Shown: positions 7,501-16,708 of the stretch, piece by piece | How positions within the stretch are numbered: position 1 is the first letter of the stretch | How the letters are laid out: every line of letters starts with the position of its first letter | Translations under genes and position numbers: made by a program | NCBI RefSeq assembly: GCF_017104715.1 | Contig: NZ_JAAGPI010000004.1 | Location: 395,670-459,669 of the forward strand | Length of the DNA stretch: 64,000 nt | Source: Burkholderia sp. Ac-20365 | GTDB taxonomy: Bacteria > Pseudomonadota > Gammaproteobacteria > Burkholderiales > Burkholderiaceae | Direction of reading: 5' to 3' | The notes under the pieces: model-generated | The model's database searches: none | What the model saw: only the letters and a program-made list of their open reading frames with translations | What the model was told of the DNA's origin: nothing

Positions 7501-9150
7501 TCAGGCGCTACCTGCTTCGCCCAGAACTTCCATGACACTCAGGCGGCCGCGCTCGTTGACTGCGACGACGTAGCGCTTGTTGCACACGGAATCGACATTC
7601 ACGAAGACATCGCGGAGAGCGTTCTGCAAAACGTCTTTCGGGGCAGCGCCGCGGGCTTGACCGATCAGCGCGGCGAGTTGCGCCTCTACCTCGTCACGAT
7701 AGTCCGTGTCGAGGCGATCGTGCTCGTTTGTGAACGACTGCACCTGACGCACGCCTTCCGCGACTGCTTTGGTACCTTCTGGCGAGTAAATCCGCGTGAT
7801 ACCTTGGTCGTCGGTAACCGCCAGCTCGTGACTGTCGATGCACACATCACCCCATGGTCCTTTTACGAGGATCTGCTTGCAGGGGACGAGGAAGCCAGCG
7901 TCGCATATGCCGCGAATCGAGATTTCAGGCAATGCGTCGACGACCTCGTAGGTCAGGTCGATCTCATCGATCGCAGGTAGCGACGATGTCCAGTGATTGT
8001 CGGGAACCGCCTGGGTCATCACGATCCCGCTATGGGCGATGACGTAGGCGAGACGCAACGCTGACAAACCGTCGGTATCGATTTCCGCGAATACACCGCC
8101 AGCAACGGCGCGCCGCTTCCCGCTTTCGAGCTCACCTTGCGGCACGAGATAGTGCACATCGTCGGAGATCTCCGTTACAGCGTCATACCAGTTCCCGCTG
8201 TCGTTCCACAACACCGCGATCGGCTTTTTGAACAGCTTGAGCGGTGCGAACGGAATATCAGAGAGAAGTTCGGCAGCATACTTCAAGGCCTGTTCCCAAT
8301 AGAACCGCACGAACTCTTCTGCGCCGACAGCGTCGTGCTTCTTCCGAAGCTCCGCAGCGACAACTGTCTTGATTGCGTCTTGAACTTTGGCGATCTGGGC
8401 CTCTGCATCGATCAACTGATGACGGTCCGGCAACTGGGCGCGAAACGCTTTGCTATCGAGATGGACGACGACGTCGAACGCCGAACTGTGCTTGCTGCCC
8501 CGAGCTACCTCAACGCCCTGAAGAAACGCGATGTAGCGGTGTGTTTCGAAGGAGCTATTGCCCAGACCCGGCACACGGATCGCACCGACAGGTGAATCGA
8601 TGTAACCGCTCGCGTCCAGTGCGAACGGACGTGGCAACGGCTTTCCGTCGAGATGGACCGGGATCGCAAAACCACGCGCGATATTGACCAGCGCTGAAGG
8701 CACAAAAGCCGAATCGAATTGCAGGCCGTGGAGCGTCAGTCGCGTACCGACAGTGACGTCGCCCTCGATCACGTCCACTTCGTCCTGTTTCAGCACAGCT
8801 GCAGTTGCTGCGCTGAGCGTCGCGCCACACGACTCGATGGTGATGGCGCTGCATGCAAATAGCGCGCTGACGAAGCCCATACCAAACGGTCGTTCCTCTA
8901 CCTGAACCTCCGCGTCCCAGCCGCTTTCGGCGACCGTGAACAGGTTCTGGAAATCCGAGATGCCGCTGCCGTCATCGGTCACGACCAGATCGTCACCTTT
9001 GAGCTCGAACGCGACAAAGGAGGCGCCTGCACGACGCGCGTTCTGTGCCAACTCCGAGAGGAACGTCGTGTTGTTGCTGAAGGCGAAGCCGAGATTGCTG
9101 ATGAGCTTGCGCTCGTTCGTGGCGAGGCGGATTGTTGCGTTCATATTCAT
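7501..9150 (-). CDS. GHKL-type (Hsp90/MutL-like) ATPase
   Basis: A 549-residue protein with an N-terminal GHKL ATP-binding domain: N-box ELAQNARRAGA (33-43), DDGSGI (59-64) and the lid glycines PFGMGF (88-93). This order and spacing match Hsp90, MutL and MORC-type ATPases. The remaining 400 residues are not recognised and would carry the effector or dimer function. There is no histidine-kinase transmitter. It starts six bases after AAGGAG and is carried behind a structured leader. A role as a remodelling or defence ATPase is possible but inferred. Confidence 0.8.
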   Translation of the reverse strand: MNMNATIRLATNERKLISNLGFAFSNNTTFLSELAQNARRAGASFVAFELKGDDLVVTDDGSGISDFQNLFTVAESGWDAEVQVEERPFGMGFVSALFACSAITIESCGATLSAATAAVLKQDEVDVIEGDVTVGTRLTLHGLQFDSAFVPSALVNIARGFAIPVHLDGKPLPRPFALDASGYIDSPVGAIRVPGLGNSSFETHRYIAFLQGVEVARGSKHSSAFDVVVHLDSKAFRAQLPDRHQLIDAEAQIAKVQDAIKTVVAAELRKKHDAVGAEEFVRFYWEQALKYAAELLSDIPFAPLKLFKKPIAVLWNDSGNWYDAVTEISDDVHYLVPQGELESGKRRAVAGGVFAEIDTDGLSALRLAYVIAHSGIVMTQAVPDNHWTSSLPAIDEIDLTYEVVDALPEISIRGICDAGFLVPCKQILVKGPWGDVCIDSHELAVTDDQGITRIYSPEGTKAVAEGVRQVQSFTNEHDRLDTDYRDEVEAQLAALIGQARGAAPKDVLQNALRDVFVNVDSVCNKRYVVAVNERGRLSVMEVLGEAGSA

Positions 9151-9234
9151 GTGCTCCTTGCTTTGGTGCCGACGATTCGGCGTTGGGAAAGGGCACAGCC
9201 AACTGGCTTTGATGAACCGGGCTCATCGAAGCAA
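9151..9234 (-). promoter_or_regulatory. Structured 5' leader of the GHKL ATPase gene
   Basis: TGCTTCG, hairpin 1 ATGA/TCAT, hairpin 2 AGCCA/TGGCT, outer stem GTGC-CCTT/AAGG-GCAC with one bulged base holding the Shine-Dalgarno sequence, inner hairpin GCCGA/TCGGC. Confidence 0.82.
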
Positions 9235-9303
9235 GCGGGAGGAAACCCGACCATCGAAAGAATCGACGGCCGGGTGTATTGCAGTGGTTACGAAGGCGAA
9301 AAG

Positions 9304-10547
9304 TCAGAACAGCGCGTCGGGAACAGTCAGCCGTTCAAGGAGGCCGGGCTGATGAATCGTCGCGTGCGGGAAGCGGGTCGCGCCGCCTGCAATGTATTCC
9401 GCGTTGAGTTCCACGCCGATCCATTTGCGTCCGAGCTTTTCCGCGACGGCACCCGTCTGGAAGGAACCGGAAAAGGGATCCATCACGATCTCGCCTGGCC
9501 TGGTGCACAACTGGATGAAGTGCGATGGCAACTCAGCAGGAAAGCGCGCAGGGTGAACGGGCAAACCGAGTTCGCGACAACGACGTTGATAGCTGTCGTT
9601 CGAGGAAGTGTTCGCGGCAGTCAGAAGATTGCCGGGAATCGCGCCGCCGTTGTCGATGCTGAATGCACCGTCTGCGAGTTGATGCCCGCTGGGACGCGCT
9701 CTCTTCTTTTCACCGCCCGCCGCGAGGCGCGCGAGCATCGCGTCGCTATACTCGGTAAGAACCTGACGGTTGTCGGCGTACGGCTCACCGTGCGGCGCAA
9801 GCCAGTAGAGTTGTTCTAACGACGACTTGCAGCGGACCCGGTTTATGGTTACCCAGGCCGCTGGCGTTGGCAATTTCGCCGGGTTATGCCACGAGTACCT
9901 TCGCGCCAGCCTCCATCCAAGATCGTCAGCAAAACGGACGAGAAGACGTTCCTGATAGAGGGATAGCGTTGGTTCGCCAGGATTATATACATCGGCTGTA
10001 TTCAGCACGATCGACCCGCTTTGCTTCATCTTTTTGGGCCACGTTTCGGCTATTCGCAAAAGCCAGTCCAGGTACTGCTCGGCACCCAGATTGCCGTATT
10101 GCTCCGACGAAGCAGAGGGTAAGGAGGCGAACTGAAGATCAGCGAGACACTGTCGTCCTCGACATGGGCGATCGCTTCTTCGGCGCGACCATACATCGCA
10201 ATGCCATCGGCGGTCGTAAAAATGGTGATCACGATTCCGGGCGCTGCGGTGTGTAGGGCGTCTTTTCCTTTACCGGTCAATTGCCATGTGCTCTTGCCGG
10301 TCGGCACAACGAGGCCTAAAGCTTTGGCGCGTTGTTGTCCCCACCGTACAGTGCGCTCAAAGGCATTGAAGCGTTTGCCGCCGATCACGATCTGCTCATT
10401 GCGGTGATCGTCAGCGACACCCATCTTTCGGGCAACGCTATCGTATAAATCGCCGGTGCTTGCTTTGCCGCCTTCGTTCTCGAGGGCGTCAAGAAGCGGA
10501 AGAACGAATTGTTGCTGAGTGGGCTTGCGCGGTGTGGTGTTGTTCAT
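9304..10547 (-). pseudogene. DNA methyltransferase with N-terminal winged helix, frameshifted
   Basis: Two overlapping reading frames form one protein of about 410 residues. The first has an Mrr-N-like winged helix (about 5-95) and the SSPPYP motif IV. The second has motif I DPFSGSF and continues to the C-terminus. Motif IV before motif I is the beta-class order of N6-adenine or N4-cytosine methyltransferases. One base is missing near 10101-10106: restoring it after SSPPYPLLR gives an uninterrupted QYGNLGAEQYLDW continuation. As written the enzyme would be split before motif I and inactive unless the ribosome shifts. No cognate restriction gene is adjacent. Confidence 0.8.
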
Positions 10548-10636
10548 TCTGACTCCTTGACTGCCGAACGATCGGCGAATGGTTAAGGAGTCGAGCACCC
10601 ATGTGCTCGGTCAAGCAAAATCTTGACGAAGCGCAC
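10548..10636 (-). promoter_or_regulatory. Structured 5' leader of the methyltransferase gene
   Basis: GCGCTTCG, hairpin 1 TCAAG/CTTGA, hairpin 2 CGAGCAC/GTGCTCG, outer stem ACTCCTT/AAGGAGT with the Shine-Dalgarno sequence, inner hairpin GCCGA/TCGGC. All elements are perfect pairs. Confidence 0.87.
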
Positions 10637-10735
10637 GGCTAGAGTGGCTGGCGTGCTTTGACGCAGTGTGGAGGCAGCAGCGTTGTGCTGCGGCATGATG
10701 CCGTGTAATCGGCGCAGAAGGGATAATACCCGAAT

Positions 10736-11314
10736 TCAAAGCCACTCGGGGGCCGTGGCGTTCAGGCATAGCGTTTCGAGACGGTGCGCGAGATCTTCTC
10801 GCTGGCGCTCAGTCAGCAATCCGTCCTCCGCGAATGCCCAGACCGACGGCCTGCACCCTTCACGCGTTTCAGGCACGCCAAACCGAACGTGCGGAAAATC
10901 GTGTGCGATCGGTTCAAGCCCGGCGCGTAGTCTGGCAGTCACAGCAGCGCTGTCGGGCAGATCTCCGCCGACATGTCCGCACACACCCGGTATCGGCTCA
11001 ATGGCACGGGGAGGGGGCGGATACGTCTCTGCTGAGAAGGTTTCTGGCCGAAACAGAATGCCGATCTGGCCGTCCTTGCGAGCTATACAGGTCAGGTCGG
11101 CGTGAAGCTGCTCTTGCAGCCGCTCGTAGAGATCCGGGTCGACGGCAAGCGGGTTTCCTCCCCAGACGCGGTGACGCTTTCCAACAAGTCGTCCGGTAGA
11201 GTCGGTTAGCGCGGCGACGGCCCAGTCGCAATCGGGAGTCTCCGCGCCAGCGGCGTTCACCCGGACGACAGGATCATTTTCGCGAACCTTGACTGTGCTG
11301 ACGTCGCGTGCCAT
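10736..11314 (-). CDS. Hypothetical protein, 192 residues
   Basis: Not recognised. Soluble, with a proline cluster near the middle. The start is uncertain: the chosen Met has no clear Shine-Dalgarno sequence, but the longer frame would run into the upstream H-NS-like gene. It probably follows that gene in one transcript. Confidence 0.55.
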   Translation of the reverse strand: MARDVSTVKVRENDPVVRVNAAGAETPDCDWAVAALTDSTGRLVGKRHRVWGGNPLAVDPDLYERLQEQLHADLTCIARKDGQIGILFRPETFSAETYPPPPRAIEPIPGVCGHVGGDLPDSAAVTARLRAGLEPIAHDFPHVRFGVPETREGCRPSVWAFAEDGLLTERQREDLAHRLETLCLNATAPEWL

Positions 11315-11366
11315 TTGGGTTTTGAGAAGGCAGTTGGAGACGAATGCGTAAAACGGGCGCCGGCGA

Positions 11367-11666
11367 CTAGGCTTCAGCGCCTGCGCTTCTGCGAAAGAAC
11401 GACGACGCGAGCAGCTCGTCTTCCTCTTTGATCGACTGGATCGGCTCAGTCCGAAAGAAGTCGAGGTTGGCACCCGCGTTGGTAGCGGCCCTTAGCCAGT
11501 CAGGCATGTCGCCGCGCCCATTCCATTCGTTGCCGTGGGCATCGCGGTAAATGGGTTCGTTCAAAGCCGTAGCGAGCGCTTCTAGACTTATGTCGAATTC
11601 GTCCATACGCCGGCGAATCCATCGGATAAGACGCTCGCGCGCTTCGTCGTCAAAGTGCTGTTTCAT
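11367..11666 (-). CDS. Protein with H-NS-type C-terminal DNA-binding motif
   Basis: A 99-residue protein. The N-terminal half is helical and charged. Residues 38-60 read YRDAHGNEWNGRGDMPDWL, which matches the H-NS/MvaT-like C-terminal pattern YRDP-x-G-x-W-x-GRG-x-x-P-x-W. H-NS family proteins silence A+T-rich DNA; plasmid-borne versions often repress the element's own genes. The oligomerisation region is short and there are 35 residues beyond the motif, which is atypical. Confidence 0.65.
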   Translation of the reverse strand: MKQHFDDEARERLIRWIRRRMDEFDISLEALATALNEPIYRDAHGNEWNGRGDMPDWLRAATNAGANLDFFRTEPIQSIKEEDELLASSFFRRSAGAEA

Positions 11667-11750
11667 TGTTAGGAAAAAGACTTCAGGTAAAGCTGCTTCA
11701 GGTTTTCGCGCAGCTGGCGCCGCGCGAGTCGTCAGACTACGACGCGGGGC

Positions 11751-12101
11751 TTAGGCAACCGCTTCGCCGGGTTGGTCGTTACGGGCTTCGAGCGAAAAAT
11801 CCGTCACATGTGATCCGGATACGTCCGCGGATCGCCGCGCAGCGTCCAGCTGTGCCAGAAGTTCAGGGGCGCGGGTGAGGCGAGCGACCGCAGCGGCGCT
11901 CGCCGCATCCGCACTTGAGATCCGGGTGATCTCGCCTTCGTAAAGCGGGCGGTGCGCGTAGCGGCCATCGAGGGCTTGCGCGTTTACCAGCCGGCCGTCG
12001 ATCATCCGACTGAAACACCTCCCCGCAAACGCCGCATCCTGTGCGGCGCCTTCCCAGTCGTCCGGGGCGAGGGGGTAGAGCATGTCGTCGATGATTTCCA
12101 T
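11751..12101 (-). CDS. Hypothetical protein, 116 residues
   Basis: Not recognised. Alanine-rich, predicted helical in its second half. AGGGA precedes the ATG. It begins 15 bases after the lipoprotein gene on the same strand, so the two are probably co-transcribed. Confidence 0.65.
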   Translation of the reverse strand: MEIIDDMLYPLAPDDWEGAAQDAAFAGRCFSRMIDGRLVNAQALDGRYAHRPLYEGEITRISSADAASAAAVARLTRAPELLAQLDAARRSADVSGSHVTDFSLEARNDQPGEAVA

Positions 12102-12116
12102 CCAGGTCCCTGCGGC

Positions 12117-12548
12117 TTACTGCCGTTCGAGTTCCAGAGGGCCGAACGGAGTCATCGCGAAGTAACCCGTCTTGGTCGAAAACTTCCCGGCGCCCCAGCC
12201 AGCGGGAACCTGCGCGACCACGAAAGTCTGAGTTTCCAGCGCAGTGACGTTTCCGTTCACCGGAGTCTTCGTCTCGGACTCAAAATCAGCCTTGCTGACG
12301 GATTTCACCTCTCCCTGGAGTTTCGACCAATGGCCATCCACGATCGTGTAGATCGTGGGCTTGCCGTCTTCGTGAACGACCTTGACGAACGGTTGAACTT
12401 TTCCGTTCAGGTTGGCGTTATACGTGCCGTCAAGCGGGTCCAGCGCAACCGGAGCGGCCGCCGGATTCGCTGTAGCATTTTTGTCGTTCTTGTCGCTGCA
12501 TCCTGCGAGGAGCGCCACCAGAACCATAGGAACCAGAATTCGTTTCAT
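12117..12548 (-). CDS. Lipoprotein of unknown function
   Basis: A 143-residue protein with a type II signal peptide ending in the lipobox LLAGC (Cys near residue 17), then a low-complexity linker and a beta-rich domain starting at LDGTYNANLNG. Ser/Asp after the cysteine does not settle inner versus outer membrane sorting. No family is recognised. Confidence 0.75.
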   Translation of the reverse strand: MKRILVPMVLVALLAGCSDKNDKNATANPAAAPVALDPLDGTYNANLNGKVQPFVKVVHEDGKPTIYTIVDGHWSKLQGEVKSVSKADFESETKTPVNGNVTALETQTFVVAQVPAGWGAGKFSTKTGYFAMTPFGPLELERQ

Positions 12549-12721
12549 GTCGTTTTCAGATGTAAGCGGGGCGCGGTGTGCCCTGCGGTTTTCATTGCTT
12601 CGGCCCGTACTGCGGACTTGATTCTATATCGGCCGAACCGCGACGCAATTCTTCGAAAAGACGTGGCTTTCCAGCGGTTGCAACTGGGCGGTCGAAGCAC
12701 GCCGGCTATGACACCAAAGGA

Positions 12722-13177
12722 CTAGGCCGCCAGCAGCACCTTGGCATTGCGCCGTTCTTCGTAAGGTTGGGCTTGTGACGTCGCGTGCTGTTGCCGTTGC
12801 ATCGCCCGGATTACCTTGTGCATCGGCGCTCTCGCGAGCTGGTTATCGTACAGGGTCAGCAGTCTGGCAAGGGGCTCCCATTCGGCAGGCTTTGTCGGTG
12901 ACCAGTACCCTTCGTTTTCGCCGCGGCTTTGGATGCGTCCGATCGATTCCTGAGCGTCGATCAGGGTCGGTAGGGCATCACGGCCGTATCCTGCGTCCGC
13001 GAGGAAATTGGAAACCATTAAAAGCTGAGCGATTCGGCCCAGAAGGATCGGAGTGCCGTGCCCCATCCTGATCGCCGCAAGCGTGAGATGGTCGCGCAGC
13101 GCCCACTCGTCCCGAAGATCTCGGGCGACAGGCAGTAGTTCGACTTTGGAACGGGGTGTATGGGGCTTCTTGTTCAT
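12722..13177 (-). CDS. Hypothetical protein, 151 residues
   Basis: Not recognised. Helix-rich with a conserved-looking centre (HLTLAAIRMGHGTPILLGRI). The Met chosen lacks a good Shine-Dalgarno sequence; a start seven residues upstream is possible. A basic N-terminus could suggest a regulatory role, but no helix-turn-helix can be defined. Confidence 0.6.
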   Translation of the reverse strand: MNKKPHTPRSKVELLPVARDLRDEWALRDHLTLAAIRMGHGTPILLGRIAQLLMVSNFLADAGYGRDALPTLIDAQESIGRIQSRGENEGYWSPTKPAEWEPLARLLTLYDNQLARAPMHKVIRAMQRQQHATSQAQPYEERRNAKVLLAA

Positions 13178-13274
13178 TGGGGTTGATGCCGGGTCCACTG
13201 TGATCGGGATTACGACCGCACGCCGGAAATACTTGAGAGAAAGCCGCTATTCGAGGGCAAATATGCACGTTGAC

Positions 13275-13655
13275 TCAACGGCAGCGCTTCTGGATTGCCG
13301 CGTCAAGGCGGCAGTAGGCGACGAGGCCCGCCACGTCGTCCCGCCAGCTCAGTCGGGGAGGCGTCTCGCCGCCCTCACGGAAATACATTACCCCAGCGAG
13401 ATCGAACCCTTTCGGCAGGTAGGTGCCGGCACGGGCGGCGCGCAATTCGTCGAGGCTCGCCGGCAGTCTGCCCTGATCGCGTTTGAACGCGATCGCCGCG
13501 GTCGCGGCCTGTGTAAGTTGTGCCTGTGGCCAGTCATCGGAGTGGGCGGGGTTGGTCGCCGCGTCGACGTTGCTGATGATCATCGCGACGACGCCGGACG
13601 CGAGCATCATCACCGGGATGACGCTGTACTTCTTCAGGAGTGTGATGGCTTTCAT
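13275..13655 (-). CDS. Membrane-anchored small protein with pilin-like mature region
   Basis: A 126-residue protein with one N-terminal hydrophobic helix (about 12-30), then a stretch typical of minor pilins and pseudopilins (AIAFKRDQGRLPASLDELRA). The canonical prepilin cleavage motif (Gly-Phe/Met-x-x-x-x-Glu) is missing, so it is not a standard pilin. GGAA lies near the ATG. Confidence 0.6.
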   Translation of the reverse strand: MKAITLLKKYSVIPVMMLASGVVAMIISNVDAATNPAHSDDWPQAQLTQAATAAIAFKRDQGRLPASLDELRAARAGTYLPKGFDLAGVMYFREGGETPPRLSWRDDVAGLVAYCRLDAAIQKRCR

Positions 13656-13746
13656 GGTTGGTTCCGTGTTGTCAAATACGTCAGACCGCACGGCAATATG
13701 AGCACGACAATCTTTAAACGCAAGCCGCCATACGAAAACGGTGGGC

Positions 13747-13789
13747 AAAAAAAAGCCGCCACCTTTGCCCGAGGGCAATAGGTGGCGGC
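13747..13789 (-). terminator. Intrinsic terminator
   Basis: A ten-pair stem GCCGCCACCT/AGGTGGCGGC is followed on the minus strand by eight T residues. It closes the transcript of the 13.8-14.7 kb genes. Confidence 0.9.
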
Positions 13790-13816
13790 GCGTTTGCTAT
13801 TCAAGGACGTTGATCG

Positions 13817-14206
13817 TCAACTCGTTTCGGATTGCTCCGGCATCGATTCGACGGTGGCGCGGAATCGATACCACGCCGTCATGAACCCGCGAGCTTCACG
13901 TGCTGCCGCAACGCGGCCCGGCGTGAATCGACCGCTGAAGAGAAGGCCCCGCGCGCGAACTCGGTCACGCATTTCGACCTTGGACAGCCTGATGCCGTGC
14001 TCCTTCAGCATGCTTCGATATTCCTCCTCGAGCGCAAGCAGGAACCCGATGTCGGATGCGGCAACAGCGAACTTCTCCTTCTGTTTGCGCACTGCCGTCC
14101 GGTGGTAGCGGAGTGCAAAACCGAGCACACCCGTCACAAGGGCGGTTAACGCGCCGATCACTTCGGAACGGGCCGAAGTTTCAAGCGCTTCCTTGATGAG
14201 CGACAT
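13817..14206 (-). CDS. Membrane-anchored protein of unknown function
   Basis: A 129-residue protein with a hydrophobic segment at about 16-34 followed by a basic, helical cytoplasmic region. The ATG is six bases after GAGGA; a TTG two codons upstream is less likely. It is 45 bases downstream of the preceding minus-strand gene and directly upstream of a strong terminator. Confidence 0.7.
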   Translation of the reverse strand: MSLIKEALETSARSEVIGALTALVTGVLGFALRYHRTAVRKQKEKFAVAASDIGFLLALEEEYRSMLKEHGIRLSKVEMRDRVRARGLLFSGRFTPGRVAAAREARGFMTAWYRFRATVESMPEQSETS

Positions 14207-14251
14207 TTTCAATCCTCTTCTCGATCTATTTCAGTTGAATGCTTCGGCTGT

Positions 14252-14701
14252 TCAGTGCAATCTCAGCCGCGATTTCGCGAGGCGCGCGTGCGCTTGAGCC
14301 GCGCGCTTGTGGCGCGATTGGGCGTGAGCGAGCACCCTCAACTGGTCCTTGCGTTCGGGCGAGTACTCATCTCGCGCAACAGCCGAGATTTTGTAATCGC
14401 CGAACGCGTACGGCCGGCCGAACGTCTCTTCCGAAGCAAGGTCAACGAGCGTTGCCCATGCTGTGGTGCATTGCTCGGCCATAACCGCGTGGATCCGGGC
14501 GAGCGCATCGTGCTGGGTCTTCGTCAGGCCGGGCATCACGGTCTGCAGGATCTTCGCGCCGTCGACGGTGTCGACCGCGCTACAGACCGAGGGGCGGACG
14601 TTGTAACCGCGCAGGCGAACCTGGTGCGCATAGAGGGTCATCGTTCCGGACCAGTCTCGCTCGAGCTGCACCTGTGCAAGTGCTTGTGTTTCTGAGTTCA
14701 T
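14252..14701 (-). CDS. Hypothetical protein, 149 residues
   Basis: Not recognised. Soluble; the C-terminal 30 residues are rich in Arg, Lys, His and Ala and could bind nucleic acid. GGGAG is three bases upstream of the chosen ATG. Confidence 0.7.
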   Translation of the reverse strand: MNSETQALAQVQLERDWSGTMTLYAHQVRLRGYNVRPSVCSAVDTVDGAKILQTVMPGLTKTQHDALARIHAVMAEQCTTAWATLVDLASEETFGRPYAFGDYKISAVARDEYSPERKDQLRVLAHAQSRHKRAAQAHARLAKSRLRLH

Positions 14702-15219
14702 AGATCTCCCAATGTTGTACCTCAAATCGAGGCGGTTAAAAGCCGGGAGGGCGCAGATCAAGCGCTTGCGTGTGCCACGAGCGGGCAGAGGTAAGCGGAC
14801 CAGCAGAATGAGGGGGAGCGCGATGGAAACGGCGGACCGTTTCACACGTCGATTTCAAAGGAGAAAGCGAAACTCTCAGAAATCTGACGCGTCCAGCAAC
14901 GTCAGAAATTTGGAAGTTCAGATCTGCGGCGCTGACGCTGAAGAAGAGGTTACGGCTGTAGGAGCTCGCGAAATCGGCGCGGCGTCAGGAGATTCTTGAG
15001 AGGTGCCTATGCAGGCTGCCGCTCTGGGCGGCAGACGCTATTATGCTGCGCGCTAGATTGTCCGGCAAGTGGACTGAGTCCAAGAAGTCGTAGCTCGTGC
15101 CAAGTCGTGGGCGGTCCACCTTTCACGACGTCCACTTTGACCGTGGTGCTTCCTTGATAGCGGCTCGGTCCGCCTCCACCGATCCCGCGAGCCGCGGGGC
15201 CGGCCGCAGGACTTGAAGG
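14702..15219. other. Stretch without an intact gene; may hold a decayed C-terminus
   Basis: No gene with a start is seen. From 15219 down to 15007 the minus strand continues in the frame of the secreted-protein gene beyond its TAG stop and looks protein-like (TVKVDVVKGGPPTTWHELR). The rest shows nothing that I can call. Confidence 0.4.
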
Positions 15220-15603
15220 CTAGCGTCCTTGCGGAATCGCGCAACCGTACGCCTGCCCATCACGGACAATCTCGAGCGATTCGGAGAGGGGAGCCATCAC
15301 GATGGTCTTGGTTCCCTCGCAGATCACCGGCGCAACGCCGTTTGCCGCGACATACGTCGCGGACATCTGACGAGATACGCCGAACAGGGCATCGGTCAAC
15401 TCGCTATAGGCCTGGGCCGCGCTCCCCGCCGCAGCGTCGACGGGCAGACGCCAGATGAGACGATAACCGGCGGCAGACACGACCTGGTTGGTCTGTTGCA
15501 TCAGTGAAACACCGCTGACGATCGTCGCCGGGTTCGCGTTGCTGGCGGTAGCAATCACGCCGAGCAGCGCAGCGATGATTATTCGCAGGATCGTATCGCG
15601 CAT
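15220..15603 (-). CDS. Secreted TcpQ-like protein, possibly truncated
   Basis: A 127-residue protein with an N-terminal signal peptide (hydrophobic 5-18, then ASNANP). The segment AAGYRLIWRLPVD with a following GSAAQAYSEL resembles the TcpQ/PilL C-terminal domain of type IV pilus outer-membrane proteins, in which a Gly-Trp/Tyr-x-x-x-W strand precedes a helix. That link is tentative. The frame continues past the TAG stop for 71 codons of coding-like sequence, so the gene may have lost its C-terminus by a CAG-to-TAG change. Confidence 0.55.
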   Translation of the reverse strand: MRDTILRIIIAALLGVIATASNANPATIVSGVSLMQQTNQVVSAAGYRLIWRLPVDAAAGSAAQAYSELTDALFGVSRQMSATYVAANGVAPVICEGTKTIVMAPLSESLEIVRDGQAYGCAIPQGR

Positions 15604-16197
15604 CTTTGTAACTCGCATGGTGAGAAGGTGGTTATCTGGTTAACGACTTTACAACTGTAGGGCTTTAGCGGCCGCAATGAGACGTATGCGCCGTGAAACT
15701 ACCCGAAAAACGGCGCTAGCCCTTGGCGCCGCAGCGGAAAAACGAGATATTCAATGGTCCGTTTGAGCCATCGACATTACGCTGCTCGATCGCCCAGCGT
15801 TCCGAACGGTGAGATGAAGCATGCATTGGCGATGCCAGACGCAAATTCAACTGCTCGCCTCGACGCTAAAGTCACATTGCCCGGATGCAACCGGGTCTTC
15901 AGACTCAAAGGGTCGACGCGGCAGAGCAACCGCCTGGTATAACGGAAAAGCACCAGTCTCGAAGGTCTCGCAGCGACACAGATGGAGCGAGTGCGCGAAA
16001 ACACGAGAAACCGAAACGGGCCAAATGACAATGGCGGCGTTCACGCCAATGTTCGAAATGCCGAGGATTGCAGATCGTCGGGGGCCGACGATTCAGAAGG
16101 AGATATTGCCGTTTGAGCGGCTGGTCATAATGTTAACCGCCGCTGCACGACGATGGCAAGATATTCCTGCTTTTGGTCCTGCGAAGGATCCGCGTGT
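15604..16197. other. Intergenic stretch
   Basis: About 590 bases. Open frames on both strands have no Shine-Dalgarno sequence and poor amino-acid character. I see no terminator or repeat. Confidence 0.5.
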
Positions 16198-16683
16198 CTA
16201 GCTGGCACGCTCTCCGGCCGAAAGTCGCCGGGCGATGGAATAGAGCAACGCGCGCTCCGCCGACGCGTCGGAAGGGTGCGCAAAGGCTGCCCAAGGCGAT
16301 CCGGATTCGAGTAACCGGGAGTCGACGACGGGCCAGACGTTTCCGGGAGGCCGGACCACCTCGACGATCCGGCGTGGTTCGGCGTAAAGAAGACCCCAGC
16401 GTTCAGGCAAGTCCTCTGGAAGAATCAGAGAGGGTGGGCACAGATAGAACCTGTAGTTACCCAGCCCCCCCGATTGTCTGTGCGGTTTGCGTCTGTCCGC
16501 AAGAAAATCGGAGCGGCTGACCTTCACTTCAATCAAGCCAGAGCACGTTGACCTGAATCCGATAACGTCCGCTTGTTCCCCCGGGCGGTGCGTAACGAGT
16601 TCCGAGGCGATAACACCAAAACCTTTCTGCCTTAACCATCGCGCACCGCGTGCTGTCAGTTGCTTGTGCAATTCGGAAGTCAT
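16198..16683 (-). CDS. PD-(D/E)XK nuclease-fold protein
   Basis: A 161-residue protein with the nuclease core QADVIGFRSTCSGLIEVK (about 36-53): Asp, then Glu-x-Lys on the next strand, followed by SRSDFLAD. Proteins of this size and pattern occur on phages and plasmids and are often mislabelled as adenylosuccinate synthase. An upstream GARWLRQKGFGVIASELV helix-strand completes the fold. Substrate is unknown. Confidence 0.65.
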   Translation of the reverse strand: MTSELHKQLTARGARWLRQKGFGVIASELVTHRPGEQADVIGFRSTCSGLIEVKVSRSDFLADRRKPHRQSGGLGNYRFYLCPPSLILPEDLPERWGLLYAEPRRIVEVVRPPGNVWPVVDSRLLESGSPWAAFAHPSDASAERALLYSIARRLSAGERAS

Positions 16684-16708
16684 TTCGTCGCGCCGCCCCG
16701 GCTGCCGG

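Noticed and set aside
13275..13655. Type IV pilin
   Set aside because: The mature part resembles a minor pilin, but the prepilin peptidase site is missing, so it was listed only as pilin-like.
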